A stretch of DNA of 64,000 bases from Turritopsis dohrnii (GCA_027922465.2 BQMF02000121.1:434001-498000), one strand, 5' to 3'. Counted from the first letter of the stretch, positions 21,243 through 33,450 are shown. Notes: generated by a model not told the origin, from the sequence alone. A program made the numbers and translations.

Positions 21243-21834
21243 TTCACGTTCATATAATCAATGGAATTTTGTTTTGAATTTTTCTACGTCTTTTAGTTGC
21301 TTCAATATCATTTTTCAAACATTCCTGATACAGCTTTTCTTTACAAATTAATCTGATAAGTTGCTTCTACTATAATTCTAGAATTGCCATTAAAATTATT
21401 CCGAATCTGAAAAACTTCAAACTTCAAACGATGTTTATTTACATGATGCTGTTTCGATGTTTCCTCGCGATATTTAATGACTGGAAAATCGATAGATGTA
21501 AAGCATACACGCTTTGCTTTGTTTATTGCGTTCACTGTGAACCATGATCACCTTGAGGCTAAGAAAACATTCAATGAGCGAAGGGAGAAAATAAGGAAGT
21601 CATAGCAACGACATTGGGGAATCACCATGACAGCCAAACTCGCTACTTTGGCTGTCATGATGATTTAATTATTTCAAAATAATTAGTGACGTATACCGGA
21701 ACGCAGAACAGTACTTGATGGTTTCTCGATTGATAAACATGTCCGGTGATTATGTAAACAACGCTTAGTTTTCTGTCGGACAATGTCCGTCGCTAATGTA
21801 ATCTTGCTTACCAATCTTTATTTTTCTTCTGTAG
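21243..21834. other. SMYD4-PIGQ intergenic region with a hairpin
   Basis: No gene. It contains a perfect 13-bp inverted repeat, CATGACAGCCAAA / TTTGGCTGTCATG, with an 8-nt loop (21626-21659). The region ends at the acceptor TTTTTCTTCTGTAG (21834), 28 nt before the PIGQ ATG. Confidence 0.5.
21626..21659. repeat. Perfect 13-bp hairpin
   Basis: Arms CATGACAGCCAAA and TTTGGCTGTCATG around CTCGCTAC. It is not followed by the histone-type downstream purine element, and its function is unknown. Confidence 0.8.
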
Positions 21835-21862
21835 ATTGAGAAAGAAAAAAAAAGGGAAAAAA

Positions 21863-24800
21863 ATGAAAAATATACTACACGTCATGTCGTCATCAATGGC
21901 CGCAACCTTTTACGGCTGGTCACACTTACGATTGCAAATGAATCGAGTTTATAGTATGAAGAAATGTGGCAAGTTCAACCTTCTCTTGTTTCTCGATTTG
22001 CTTCTTGGTTTGATTTTTTGCTTCGTCTACCGTCGTTTTTGTTCAAGTGATCACGTGATTGAGTTTCTTCTCCAAACACGAAGCACGGTGAAAGTGCACA
22101 TCGAGCATGTCTTGCGATGGCTGATGGGTATTCCTGCTGGCTTGAAGCTGAATCACGAACTCTCGCAATTCATGGGAAATTTTTTCTTATATCATGTACA
22201 CATCTGGATGGGATATTTGCAATTTCTGGAGGGATATCTGCCTACCCTTGTCACTATGGTAACGCATGCGAGTATTTTCGGTTTGACATTTTTTTTATCG
22301 CTGATGAATGACGTCATCAACCTGTTAACGTTCCATATAAGCTGCTTCTACGTTTACGCAGCGAAGCTTTATCACGTGCAACTCACAGCTCTCTTGTCGC
22401 TCGCAAGATTGTTCACAGGTCAGCCATGTTTAATCTTCTGTACTTCATTCAAGTCTCGTGTCATGGTGCAGTTTTTCTTGCATTGACACCGTCGTATCAA
22501 CGTTTTTGTTCATACCCAGTGGGCAAATTTGTTGAAGAATCACCACTGCGAAGGAGTGTATTTATATCGAAACAAACACACTATTTCAATGAAAATGCTC
22601 TTCCTCGCAGTAATTGTTTTTGACGATTTTGTCCACTGGATGCAATTTCAGGCAATGAAAAAGTTTTGGCGAGAACTTGTATAAAAGTTGTATGGAATCC
22701 ATGAACGATTCATGTCTCATTCATCCACACGTTCTTAACAAAGTTTTCACCGAAAGACGTGGTGGCCAGCAGAGGCGTAGCCAGAGGTCAGTCAAAATTT
22801 GTGGAGGAGAGTTAAGTCATTTAGGATAGAAAAGGAAAGCGTGCAAGTAACCTAATCGATACTTAAGACTGAAAAGAAATATCATAATGTTGAACTCCTC
22901 CAGGTTTTTTTGACTGACCCTAACTACGCCTCTGGCCAGGAAATATTACATAAACAAAAAGAATTTTCTGAATTCAATTTAATTCTTTGATTTTATATCC
23001 TAATTACTTGAATGTGTAGAGGAGTAATGATTTTGCTGTCGTCATCGTAATTGTCAAGAGAGTTATTGTTTTTTTTATGAGTATCATTACAACAGAAGTG
23101 TTAAGAAACATCATTTCGTTAATGAGAATTCTTCGAAAGCTTTTGGTTAAAATCAGATTTGGAACAAAGTTGTGTTATTTTACCATCTGCTGTGAGGTTT
23201 AGTTGTTTTGGCAGTTCTAAAACATTTACATAAATCCAATACAAAACATACAGCTCGTGTGACAAATTGAATTCATCAAAACTTCACGGTGAAAACCTGG
23301 TTAAATTTGCTTGGGTCAGTAAGCAAAAAAAAAAAAAAATGCTTTGTCAAACATTTTTGTAAGACTTTCCTGCGAAACGCTTGATGTACTCAACTTGTCA
23401 CGTGACCCAGTGGGCAAAATCATCAAAAACTCACTGCGATGAAGTTGAAATTATCTGTATATTTCTATAGAAAAGTACTCCTCCGGAGCGATTTTTCAGC
23501 AAATTTGCCCGCTGGGGGAATCTACTTCGATCATCTTATCCTTTCAAAGTACATTTACAATTACACAAACAATTGAAAGCATCTTGTCGACAGCGATACA
23601 GTCGATGTAATTTCTTCTTCCCTTTCGTCTTCTTGGTCAAACATTGTTTATACAAGGTGGAACAGTTCCTACAGCAACGAAACTTTGTGTTGTCGCGGAC
23701 GAACATACCTGAACCGGAGACAGGTTCACACATACTAAAAGTCGGGCAGTCAAAAAGTCGAGGTTTTCTTCGTTTGTTGAGTGGGACTTTCCAGAATCGA
23801 TTGTAGTTATATCCACTCTGAAATAAAATCCGAACATTATGGCTTCCGAACATGCAGATGTGTGACCACAGAAATTTCCAGTTTCTCACTTACCTTACTG
23901 ACAATTTTTTTATGTTTTGGGTCATTGCTATGATGTGATTTCTGGTGCCACTTTTGGCGAGCGAACACCTCCACCACCACCACAAGAAGTAAAAACACTA
24001 ACACCTTGCTCTTCATTCTGTAAAATACTCACTGTTTTACATTAATGAAAACAAATCTGTGTTGTCGCTTGTTCGAACTTTCTTCTTCTGGAGTTCAATT
24101 CACACAAAACAATCTTTTATGGCACGTTTTCATATACAAACTTACCCCCTGGAACTACAAAATATGCTATTTACTCCAGGAGGTATGATGTTACTTAATT
24201 ACTCATTTACATATTATCGTCACTGTAGCAATTAAATTCATCGTTAAAATACTTTTGAATCATCTCATTCCTTTAAAACCTAGTTTCCAAACCCTTGTTA
24301 ATCGATGGTACTTTTGTTGTACAGGAAGCTTTTTTTACGAAAATGTGATTACTTTAAGCATTATTAATTTATTTCTTTTTTTTAGGCAAAAAATGGAATG
24401 TATTGAGATTGCGTGTTGACTCGATTTCATACGAAGCAGATCAGTTTATACTCGGAACAGTTTTGTTCGCTGTCCTCCTCTTCCTCCTGCCAACCACTAT
24501 TCTTTATTATTGTGTGTTCGCTTTGGCTCGATTATCTGTCTTGCTCATTCAAGAAATTATCGACTTCATTGTCTACATAATTATTTGCGTTCCGCTATTG
24601 AATGACACAGAAACACGTAAGAATTTGTCACATTACGTCACACATTACGACAACGAAACTGCGATGTTAATGCGGAATATATTTGGAGTTTCGTACGGAA
24701 ATGAACTCTACAGCAATGTTATTAATGTGTTTTTGTTTCTTCAGGTGATGTGTTACACGATCAGAAGAACGACGCAACAGCGTCCGTTTGTACGGCATCC

Positions 24801-24899
24801 GATAAATATCGAAGGTTGAATTCCAATGTTTTCAGAGAACATGTGAAAAAGCTATGTACAGGCGGAATCATTAAACCATGGAGAAACAGCAACACTTGA
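21863..24899 (+). CDS. PIGQ: PIGQ (GPI1), GPI-GlcNAc transferase subunit
   Basis: Three exons, 21863-22418, 24386-24616 and 24745-24899, join in phase to 313 residues. The Gpi1 domain is clear: [45 protein letters not shown], then after the intron [13 protein letters not shown] and [17 protein letters not shown]. The C-terminus [18 protein letters not shown] matches the family end. Several membrane helices fit an ER protein. PIGQ stabilises the PIGA complex that starts GPI-anchor synthesis by adding GlcNAc to phosphatidylinositol. Human forms exceed 580 residues, so a poorly conserved N-terminal part is absent or lies in an unrecognised upstream exon; the exon opens at 21835 after an acceptor. 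Intron 1 (about 1.97 kb) holds two MITEs and an opposite-strand gene. Confidence 0.9.
22515..22639 (+). mobile_element. CCCAGTGGGCAAA-family MITE, copy 2 (PIGQ intron 1)
   Basis: Starts CCCAGTGGGCAAATTTGTTG and ends GTCCACTGG, with the inner CACTGCGAAGGAGTG / CTCGCAGT pair. A near-complete copy. Confidence 0.85.
23406..23517 (-). mobile_element. CCCAGTGGGCAAA-family MITE, copy 3 (PIGQ intron 1)
   Basis: Terminal CCCAGTGGGCAAA and GCAAATTTGCCCGCTGGG with inner TTTCTATAGAAA. Inverted relative to copy 2 and more diverged. Confidence 0.8.
23536..24016 (-). CDS. Small secreted cysteine-rich protein nested in PIGQ intron
   Basis: Two exons on the minus strand, 24016-23894 and 23817-23536, join in phase 0 to 134 residues; donor AAG|GTAAGT and acceptor TTATTTCAG are both strong. 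A classic signal peptide ([19 protein letters not shown]) is followed by a basic His/Lys stretch. The C-terminal domain has eleven cysteines, including CPTFSMC, CCRNC, and a terminal CLCNCKC. I do not recognise the family; a secreted disulfide-rich factor or matrix peptide is the natural reading. A 3' splice site (ATTTTACAG) lies 1 nt before the ATG. The whole gene lies inside PIGQ intron 1, antisense to it. Confidence 0.72.
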
Positions 24900-27509
24900 T
24901 TTGATGTCCGGTGACCACAGGCGCATGCGCGACAACGTAATAGAATAGCAGAAAAAATGTTAACACATGACATCAGTGACACCTGATTTAACCAACAAGG
25001 AAAACAAAATGGAAACTTCATAAGAGCTTCCCCTCCCTATTGTCGCTTATCATTTGGATCGCAATATTCTACTGATCCAAGAGACGTACTCGATGACCTT
25101 CAGCATCTGAAGAAGTAAAGTTAAAATGGACTCAACATTGCACCTCCATTTGGTGCTCGTTGAAGTAGGAGCTGGAAAACTTCACTATGAAAGTCTCTCT
25201 CCACACACAAACGGTGAGGTGAACTACACGATAAGTTCTTATGAGTTGTTGTGGTTTAATTATTCAAAACAGTTTAATTTCTGAAATCAAAGGTAAAGGC
25301 TTCTCCCATATAATTGCTGATGAGGCTGCTGACTGTGTTCCACTAAGGAACAGATGTCTTTAGTTTTACGGTTTGTGGATGATGCCTATAATATCAGGAA
25401 GGAATTTATAATAACTGATATTCCTTAAGATCCCTCAAGGTCAACGGTAATATCACCACTGACGAATCACGAATCCTTAAATAAATCTGTTCACTGGGCC
25501 ACCTGGTGAATTACAAGATAAGGGTGAACAGCATCATTGAAGAATTGCTCAGATCAGCATAACTCGTGTTTACAAAAGATGATCTCCTGAAAACGTTTTA
25601 TCCAGTTTCTTTACTAGACACCGATTCCACTATACAGCTGTCCAGGGGATTAATTCACGCCAGAGATCGTTACTGGGATGACTGATACCACAAGGCAACT
25701 TTTTAGATTATTACGTAAAACTTTGTAATTCGTTATTGACAAAGTAAAAATAAAAACTGTCTTGTTTTCACTTACTCAAACTGAGCCGAAATGATAACGA
25801 TATCAGCTTCGTGTATCTAATACCGTGCAGTCTCGGTTTGATATCGTCTTTCTGTTTTTCTAATCGGATTGATTAAGTGATACCGAAAATGAAACCATAT
25901 CTCTGAAAACATTGAAGCTTTTCCTCTTTACTTGAATAGGATTTTTTAGAAATATTTTTGAAAGGTGTATACATGTGACTAGAACAGAAAACTTTGATGA
26001 GTAACTTTTTTTATGGAAATTTTATCCGACACAAGTGTTATTCTCACAACAAGCATATAGTATACGATCATGCAAAACATCTGTACATATGCCGACATTC
26101 TTAGAGAAAATTTTCTTTAGGGCTCGGAGATGGAGAAGAAACAAGCAAATGGCGGTCGCACAAATTTTACTTGTGTTTACCTTCTGCTGAGGTTATTAAT
26201 TCAATCATATTCAATAGGTAATCTAGAATAATTAACCCGGTTTAATATTGGAAATGATTACCTGATGATGGAGCTTGTTATTCGTAAATCTAATTTGAAG
26301 AAAAATCGATGAAAAAAATAAAATTTCGTCAGCAATATGTGTTCGACACGTAAATTTTACTGAATTTTTACCTACCATATCACATACAAAACGAATTTTC
26401 TTTGAATCACTATTATATATATGTGTAGTGTGATATATGTAGTGATTATGTATCTTTTATCTAATATTTTTTAAGATGTCTTGATTGTGCCAGTTTTTTA
26501 CTCAATTTCCAGAGCAATATTGTGGCCCACCATAACAAAGCCAGAGTATATTATATATCACAAATATGTGGTGTTACTGTCATCCGACCGACCTATTTTG
26601 TGCAAACTTTTTTTGTAATACTTGTCGGGTGGCCATGAAAGTTTTGAACGTTGAGTCAAAAACTCTGTCTCTACAAAAATTTGTTCACTATAGTAGTAGT
26701 ATCCTATAAAAAGGCTATAAAAAAAGTTATATGGTGCTTGGCCTGAAAGTTGTAGAGCTTTTAAATGAGAAGGATATAGATGATCAAATCTTGCTATCAG
26801 TTACTGATATTCTTGTGGAAGTTAGAAATTTAAAAGCGCTTTGAGTTCAGGGAAAGGAAGCGCCTTGACTTCTGTTTTGATGGCATGAAGGAGGAGGAGA
26901 GTGATAAGCGACTTCCGTGGTGAAAAGGCAGAAAGTGTAGTCGTTGCTATGGTGACAGGCTACGTTGTCTGTAAATAGCATGCTCATGTCCCCATCCTTA
27001 AGGCTCAATGAGTGAAATTTGTTCGATAAGTAAATTTACCTTACGGATAATAAACTATCAAAGATCGAAAAAAAAGTGTGTCAGCAGTTTTCTTGTAAGA
27101 TAATCTCCACGAGTGAGCCAATATTTTTGTTACTTTCTGGAACGCTTTGTTTATAACAAACAGCTGTTCGTTCCCAGATCATTTCTCAACTGTTCTATTT
27201 CTACTGACATCAGCATAGTGCAACCCTCAGCTCCAGATATAAACGGTTTTCATTATCTTTGAAGGAAGAAATTATTGCGGAAAATGTTTTGCGGGAGAAC
27301 AGAGTCTGCAGAATTCAAGAACCACTCCCACTAACACATTATACAAAACTGCTACATTGGACAGAACAAACATTACGCGTCGATATTCATTAATTTTGTT
27401 ATCGCCATTGTTTCCTCCGCTTCATTGATTATGGTGTCACACCTTTTCAATTTTTGGGTTCAAATTGAGCAAACATTTCATAGGTAGGTATGAATGAATT
27501 ATTGCTATA
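24900..27509. other. Intergenic, repeat-derived; only a hAT relic recognised
   Basis: Apart from the transposase fragment at 25290-25425 I see no supported feature. A 37-codon open frame starting near 26731 is short and unsupported. Confidence 0.4.
25290..25425 (+). pseudogene. hAT-type transposase relic
   Basis: With one frameshift, the translation gives FSHIIADEAADC followed by EQMSLVLRFVDDAYNIRKEF. This is the characteristic 'DEa.D.S.kEQl.lvlRFVD...IrEeF' stretch of the hAT-related transposase domain found in many animal repeats. Nothing else of the protein is recognisable nearby. Confidence 0.55.
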
Positions 27510-27921
27510 CAGCCTACTCTCGATAAGTGGAACCTCCATGAAGCCGAATAAAAGTTCCACTTATCGAACTTCTCTGTTATCTGAAATCTTGGAAGACCGA
27601 GGAATTTACGAATAATCAAAAACGGGGGAAATGCTTTATAGATATTTATGTTCCACATGATGATTTTTCTGAGCAATGAAGTTATGATTCGAATGTACTG
27701 TAGATGATTTTTCTTTTGGAAAGGTTCCACTTATACGAATAAATATTGCTCAAGGGACCAAAAAAATGGTGCCACTTATCGAAAGTTCCACTTATCGAGG
27801 GTTCCACTTATCCGAATAAAATAAGAGAGGTTTGTTAATGCAAATCCAAGGGACCGGAGAAATTGGTTCCACTAAACCAAAGTTCCACTTATCCGGGGTT
27901 CCACTTATCGAGAGTAGACTG
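27510..27921. mobile_element. pogo/Tigger-like MITE with TA duplication
   Basis: Left end CAGCCTACTCTCGATAAGTG and right end CACTTATCGAGAGTAGACTG are inverted repeats, each flanked by TA. The CAG-start, ACTCTCGATAAGTGGA-type terminus is typical of pogo/Tigger elements of the Tc1/mariner superfamily. The interior repeats GTTCCACTTATCGA several times near the right end. There is no transposase. Confidence 0.8.
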
Positions 27922-28601
27922 TATATCAAGTGCGCCTAATTTTATTTTTGTGTTCCTAAAAAATAACAAGATTTTTTCAGCGATTTTTCTCAAAGTGAAT
28001 GTCTGGTACAGATAGGGAAAGACGAGTACAATTTTATTTATATTTTTCATGTATTTTTTTTTTCAAGAGGGAAAACACAAAAAATGCCAAGTGTGCCTAG
28101 GGGCTTCAAAAAATCTATATTTGATGAAAAAATCGAATGTGAAAAGTAAATTCGAACTACCAGATGATATAGATGACATAGCAAAGTCTGCCAACTGTAT
28201 CTTTTGAAGCTTTTGTTTATAGAAGGGTTTATTTCAAATGAATTTTTCACAGGAACGACTTTGTTGTTTATCAATTTTGTGATATAAAAGCTGATGGAAA
28301 ATCTGTGGCCTCCTCCTCCCCTGTAGCCACTCCATAAAAGAGATATTTTTAGAATTAAAAATATTCCTTTTGTCCACACCTTTTAAAGTTTTATACAGCC
28401 AAATGATGAATATTTTACAGTTAAAATAAACGGAAAAATAAGTTTAGGAGCTTTGAGAAAACTTAAACACAAAGATAAAATAAAAAAAGTTTAAAAATTC
28501 CATTTAATCAAAACAAGAAAAAGGGAAATTTGATTTTAAAAAACAACAACAAAAGAAACATAAAAAAAATGCATTTTGTGAAACAAAAGGAAAGAACATT
28601 T
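27922..28601. other. Intergenic, nothing recognised
   Basis: AT-rich. A 110-codon minus-strand open frame (28047-28379) has no recognisable features. Confidence 0.35.
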
Positions 28602-29594
28602 TTATTGAGGTGTTGATTTGTTGGTTGTTACAATTTGCAAAGTACTCAAATACCAAGGGCCTAACCCCACATTGGTAAAATCGATCTTAAAAGATTCGAG
28701 CATTGAACGTGTTGAATTTAATGCAGAATAGATCATAGGCAGTCGAATTTCCTGACTGAAATCATACCGGTTTTGATAGAAATTCATGGCAAATTCCCTT
28801 TTAGATCCATCTGCAGAACAAATGTATCTATCTAAGAATACTTTGAAAGCTCCTCCCATAAAACTTTTGCCCATTCCATACACAACAGTTTCAACACGTT
28901 TCAACTCTGAAAATACTTTAGATTTCAAATCATTCAAATTTTCTTGTTGAGTTTTTCCAACTTTTCGAACTTCTTCTTGGAGGCCATGAAGTTCTTGAGT
29001 AAAAACTTTATGAAGTTTTAGAAGAGATTTCCACTACAAAACTTGTAAATTTTCAAACATTTTCTCGACAGTTTTGCCACTTTTTTGAAATGATTTTACT
29101 TTCAAAAAATCAGCTCTCAGGTTTTCTTCATCGAAAGGTTTTGTTTTGTAGACATCGAAGTAACCTTCGACAATCCACTTCAAAACAAATCTTTCCTCCT
29201 GACTGAATTCGCTCAAACTCTTTCGACACTCCTCCAGGTGAAACCGTTCAAGCGAATTCACAGGATCAGATTTAAAATCTTCTCTTTCCTTTTCCAATGC
29301 TTCAACAACTTCTTTTAGTTCTTCAATTTCAGAACATAAACGTTCGTATTCGTCAAAAAACTCCACCTCTTTTGCCTCCAGTTTTACTTCACAATTTTTT
29401 TCTAGTTCCATTTTTAGCTGTGAAAATTCCTCTTGTATTTTCGTTTTCTCTTGCTCCAACTTTCCATTAGAGACAGACAAATGATCAACTTGGTTCTTGA
29501 GCGTTTCGTTTTCCTTTCGATATTTTTCGCATTCGTCGAATAAATGTGAAATAAAATCGAATGAAAACATCAACGCCGGTGCTGAAGAACTCAT
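28602..29594 (-). pseudogene. Coiled-coil protein gene interrupted by one in-frame TAG
   Basis: From ATG 29594 a frame runs 187 codons to TAG (29034-29036), then continues open in the same frame for 143 more codons to TAA at 28602. Residues about 20-110 are a strong heptad coiled coil (ENETLKNQVDHLSVSNGKLE; LKEVVEALEKEREDF). The part beyond the TAG is again helical (LLKLHKVFTQELHGLQEEV) and then globular (VYGMGKSFMGGAFKVFLDRY). The final stop lies inside a good poly(A) signal (CAATAAAAA). I do not recognise the family. Options are a recent nonsense mutation or pseudogene, stop readthrough, or a sequencing error. A GTTTTGTAG 9-mer spans the stop but is too short for a normal intron. Neighbouring retroelements make a repeat origin possible. 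Confidence 0.55.
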
Positions 29595-29934
29595 GTTGAA
29601 CACGAAATCTGTACAAATCAGGTTTTAAAATCTTGAAAATAATCAAGTTTCAACTCTCAAGTTAGCAATAGCTAAACACTGAGGTGAGCACTCGATCAAA
29701 GTTTTGACAGAATGCGAAAAACCGTTGACGCGCAAGCGCATTTGGTACGCGTGTTGCTAAGCAATTGAAGCCATTGCATAGCGAAACCCATACGCACCCG
29801 GCAAGAACCACAGAAACCACCTTCATCCATTAAAAATATATATAAATACAAGTGTATATCAGATCCTAAATTTTTTTTTATTACGTAAATATGAAATAAA
29901 TAGTGATGTAAAAGAAATCATTGGCAAATATTTG

Positions 29935-31188
29935 TCAATGCCTCTGTGACACTGACATCATACATCGCCTTTGAAAAGTTCTGTGTGGTTCTACTGCCAC
30001 GGAAGCATGGTGGATGGCTCTTATGAGCATAAAGTTCAATTTTCGAGATAACCAAGAAACAGTCTCTGAGTATCGTGAATGATCTTTGTGTGAGATCATA
30101 TCGGACAGTCTCTTAATAAATTTTGAGCATTCACGACCAGCACCGCCAGTTGCCGCGAATACCAGGGGCGTGAATGAGCCGTGCTCAATCTGAAGGACTC
30201 GTTCGTTATATTCACGTTTCTTTTCATTCTCATTGATTACGTAGCATCGCTTCGGATTTTGAGTGGCATACCTTTTCGCTAATGGGTTGAAAACCCTTAC
30301 ATCAAAAAATGCTTTTTGGCCCGTCACCCAGAATCCTCTAGCGGATACGTCAAGTCTGGCTTCACAAGATGTATTGGATGATTTTGGTAAATTTTCCGTG
30401 CCAATCAACGGCTGCAGGATCGGCTCCTTCTGTACATCTCGACAAACTTTTGATAGCTGGTTTGCTACGAAATCACGAATCTCATTGTGCCTCATTGATA
30501 CAAAACCACCTTTTTTGCACGCCAGGGCATGTTCGAGCGAGAAAGGTGCTCCACATTCGCAATGTGATGGTGTTCGTTGCAATGCCCATCCGTATCGGAT
30601 TCGTATCAGGTCAATGAAAGATTGTTTGTTGAGGGTATATCCTTCGTCTTGAATAGGTAGTGTAGTTAGCCAGGCTGATGCACCGGGTTCTTGGTTGAGC
30701 TCCATTAGTTGGATTTGATTAGTCTGGAGAGTAGTTTTTAGGTGGAGAACGGTGTTCTTATTTCGTTCTCTCTTCAACTTCTTGATTTCATTTTTCTTGG
30801 CAGGGAGTTCAGAGTCACGTGTATATTCATAAACTTGGTTGATGATCGTTTCAGATAGATTGGATGTGATGAGTTTGGAATCCTCATATTCGTGTTGACA
30901 TAATTTGCTAAAGATGGGAATCGCGAGACCACCATCTCTTGCCGGCAACGATAACAGCAACCTTTCGTCTTTGTTGACTACAATACCACCAGTAATCGCT
31001 GGAATAAACTTCGTTGTGATTATGTCGTCTAACGGAACCATGTTTTGAGATATGCCCGGTATTGTCCTCATCATGTATGTGAGCTTGCTTTTGAATCCAC
31101 TTACGAAGCAGGTGTATGCACAGTGTGGCTCGATGTGGGCTATTTTCGTAAGTACGAGGAGCTCTCTACATAAAGTATCAACCTTCAT
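29935..31188 (-). mobile_element. Retroelement 3' part with zinc knuckle and restriction-like endonuclease-like domain
   Basis: A 5'-truncated open frame of about 417 codons. It starts with post-reverse-transcriptase sequence (GFKSKLTYMMRTIPGI), then SAWLTTLPIQDEGYTL, a CCHC motif (CECGAPFSLEHALACKKGGF) followed by RHNEIRDF, and then ARLDVSARGFW with KAFFDVRVFNP. The CCHC followed by a PD-(D/E)XK-like strand resembles the C-terminal layout of restriction-like-endonuclease non-LTR retrotransposons (R2/R4/NeSL/Utopia superclade); this family assignment is inference. The frame is intact and ends TVSWLSRKLNFML...; an A-rich stretch (AATAAAAAAAAA) lies about 60 nt past the stop. Confidence 0.65.
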
Positions 31189-31384
31189 CTCTGTGTTGCA
31201 TGTAAACGAACTTGTAAAAGCTTATCAGGCTTGAAAAACGTTACCTGCGTAGAGGCACAGATCATTGATCCAGAAATTGTCAACGAAAATGACTTTAGAA
31301 ATGAAATAAATGACGCGTATAAAAAGATATGACAATATATGGGGAAAAAACATTTTCCAGTTGCCGAAAGGTAGCGCGGGTAAG

Positions 31385-33450
31385 AGTTTCGTTCAAGAAC
31401 TCGCTGAAGCGAGTTGATCTATGGAACAACAGGTCGCTGGTTGAGAGATTAGCTCTTAAGATGTTCATGTTCCCGAATCTTTTATTACAACGAGTGAACT
31501 CTTAAAGTTCTGCATCTGACAACAGAAAAGTTCTCGAGAGAAAAACTCTACAATTGTGGAAAGATAGAAAAATCAGTGACCTGGTGGGCGAGTGTCTTGT
31601 TATTCAGAGCCGTTTGACAAAATCACTGCCCAAAAAGAGAGAAAACATTGGACAAACTTTTGAAAAACTTATGATTGAAGGGAATGTAACTTGGGGCTCT
31701 TCGTCTGCTTTCAAACGAGCAATGCAATGGAATCTTACCACTCAAACGAAAAACAATGAACGAATTAAACGTAAAGCCCTTTAAACGATGATCTCCTACT
31801 CAGAGACCCAGTGACATAAGTAAATCCGGTCTTCGAGAATTTTGATGAAAATGCAATTCTGAAGGCCGCAGTAAGAACATAAGGGGTGCTTCAGGAAGAT
31901 CGGATTGGGATGCTGACGAATGGCAGAGAATCTTCTTAGGGTTTTTGGCAGCAGGTGTAGCATCTAGCGGTCTCCGAAAGTCTCTCGCTAATTTTTGCCA
32001 GGGTATTATGCTCTCATCGTGCTACCCCGACCCACAAAGTTTGGATGCATAATATATTGCCTATAGACTTATGCCACTGGAAAAAATACCTAAAGACCGA
32101 TCGGTATTTCGTTGGATTATTGGCAAATCGGTAGTGGCGTGCCTGAGGGAGGATATTGTACACTATGCGCATGGATAAAATCAGGATGTGGAATTACCGT
32201 TCATGCTGCGGTGGATATCTTTGATGACGATAGCAACCATGGCATTTTGCACATAGATGCTTTAAACGCCTTCAATTCCATTTACCGAGCCGTTACCCTT
32301 CGCAACATGGAGATTTTTAGCCCTGAATTTTCCACATACATCACGCACCAATTGTTACCAGATGCCAGCTAAATTGTTCATCCAGGGTGACCGTGAAATA
32401 TTATCGAAGGAGAGGGCGCAACGCAGGGGGATCCTGGTTCAATGGCATAGTACGCTATTGGAATGCTGCCTTTGCTTCAGCAAAAAAACTATGATGACGA
32501 TCCTTTGCAAAAAGTTGTATTTGCCGTCGACTTCATGCTTGGCTCACAAAAATATCCCATCATGGTCCTAATATTGGATACTACCCAAAACCTAGTAAAA
32601 CTTGGTTGATAGATAAGGACTCTTTATGAATTTGAAGGAACAGGTGTTGGGAACGAGGTTGGTGTCAACATAAACAAGGAAGGTAATCGTCATTAGGAGC
32701 GATAGTTGGAAGTGAAACGCACAAAAAAAATACGTGTCAGAGTTAGTTGAGTAGATTCGTGAATTGAGAGTTTTATATTGCAAAGTCGTATCCACATTGC
32801 AGCTATGCTGCCTACGTCTTTGGATTCCAACATAAATTTACGTATGTGATGGGAACAATCCCGGACATCGAACATGAGTTAAAACCGTTGGAGCTAGCTA
32901 TCCGTAACTCACATCCGTGGCTCACAACGCTTTCGATAAAGCAAATACGGATTCCTGCTGGGACGGCCTGTACATCAGATCCAATATACCCTTGAAGCGA
33001 CTACCTCCATATTGTATATGTGGCGCTAAATTCAGTGTAGATCACGCTCTTTCTTGTCCGAAGGGTGGTTTCATCGACGCGATGTCACTGCTGAAATGTT
33101 GTCTGAATGCTGCAAAGACATGGCAGTCGAACCAGTCCTGCAGAATATCACAGGAGAAGAATTACCAGCCTCAGCCATAAAGAGTGATGAGGAGAGAGTT
33201 GATGTCGCTGCCAGAGGTGAAATAGCGTACTTAGATGTTAAGATTTTCAACCCTACTGCTAAATCGTACCTCACTCAGACACTCAAAGCTTTTCATCGAT
33301 CAAATGAGCAAGCAAAGAAATGAGCTTACAACAGACAGGTCAATACCATCGATCATGGCAGCTCCACTTCACACCTCTTCTTTCTACGTGCTTTGACGGC
33401 ATGGCGAAGGAATGTCTACAATCGCGACTAGCGGAAATGACAGCTGAAGG
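31385..33450 (+). mobile_element. Degraded second copy of the same retroelement family, opposite strand
   Basis: Many frameshifts and stops. Pieces in order: an N-terminal segment (MIEGNVTWGSSSAFKRAMQW, about 31670-31735), reverse-transcriptase remnants (VDIFDDDSNHGILHIDALNA, then FNSIYRAVTLRNMEI, about 32205-32315), CCHC (CICGAKFSVDHALSCPKGGF, about 33010-33075) and endonuclease-like EERVDVAARGEIAYLDVKIF (about 33190-33250). It is head-to-head with the better preserved copy at 29935-31188, and the two are clearly diverged, so they represent separate insertions. Confidence 0.65.

Noticed and set aside
24617..24819. PIGQ exon 2 read through to a stop at 24819
   Set aside because: Splicing 24616 to 24745 gives the conserved PIGQ C-terminus ([12 protein letters not shown]); the readthrough ends in unrelated sequence.
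28047..28379. 110-codon minus-strand open frame
   Set aside because: No ATG-proximal features, homology or splice context; composition is typical of random AT-rich sequence.
29031..29042. GTTTTGTAG as a 9-nt intron removing the TAG in the coiled-coil gene
   Set aside because: It begins GT and ends AG and keeps frame, but it is far too short for spliceosomal removal; other nearby GT-AG combinations break the frame.
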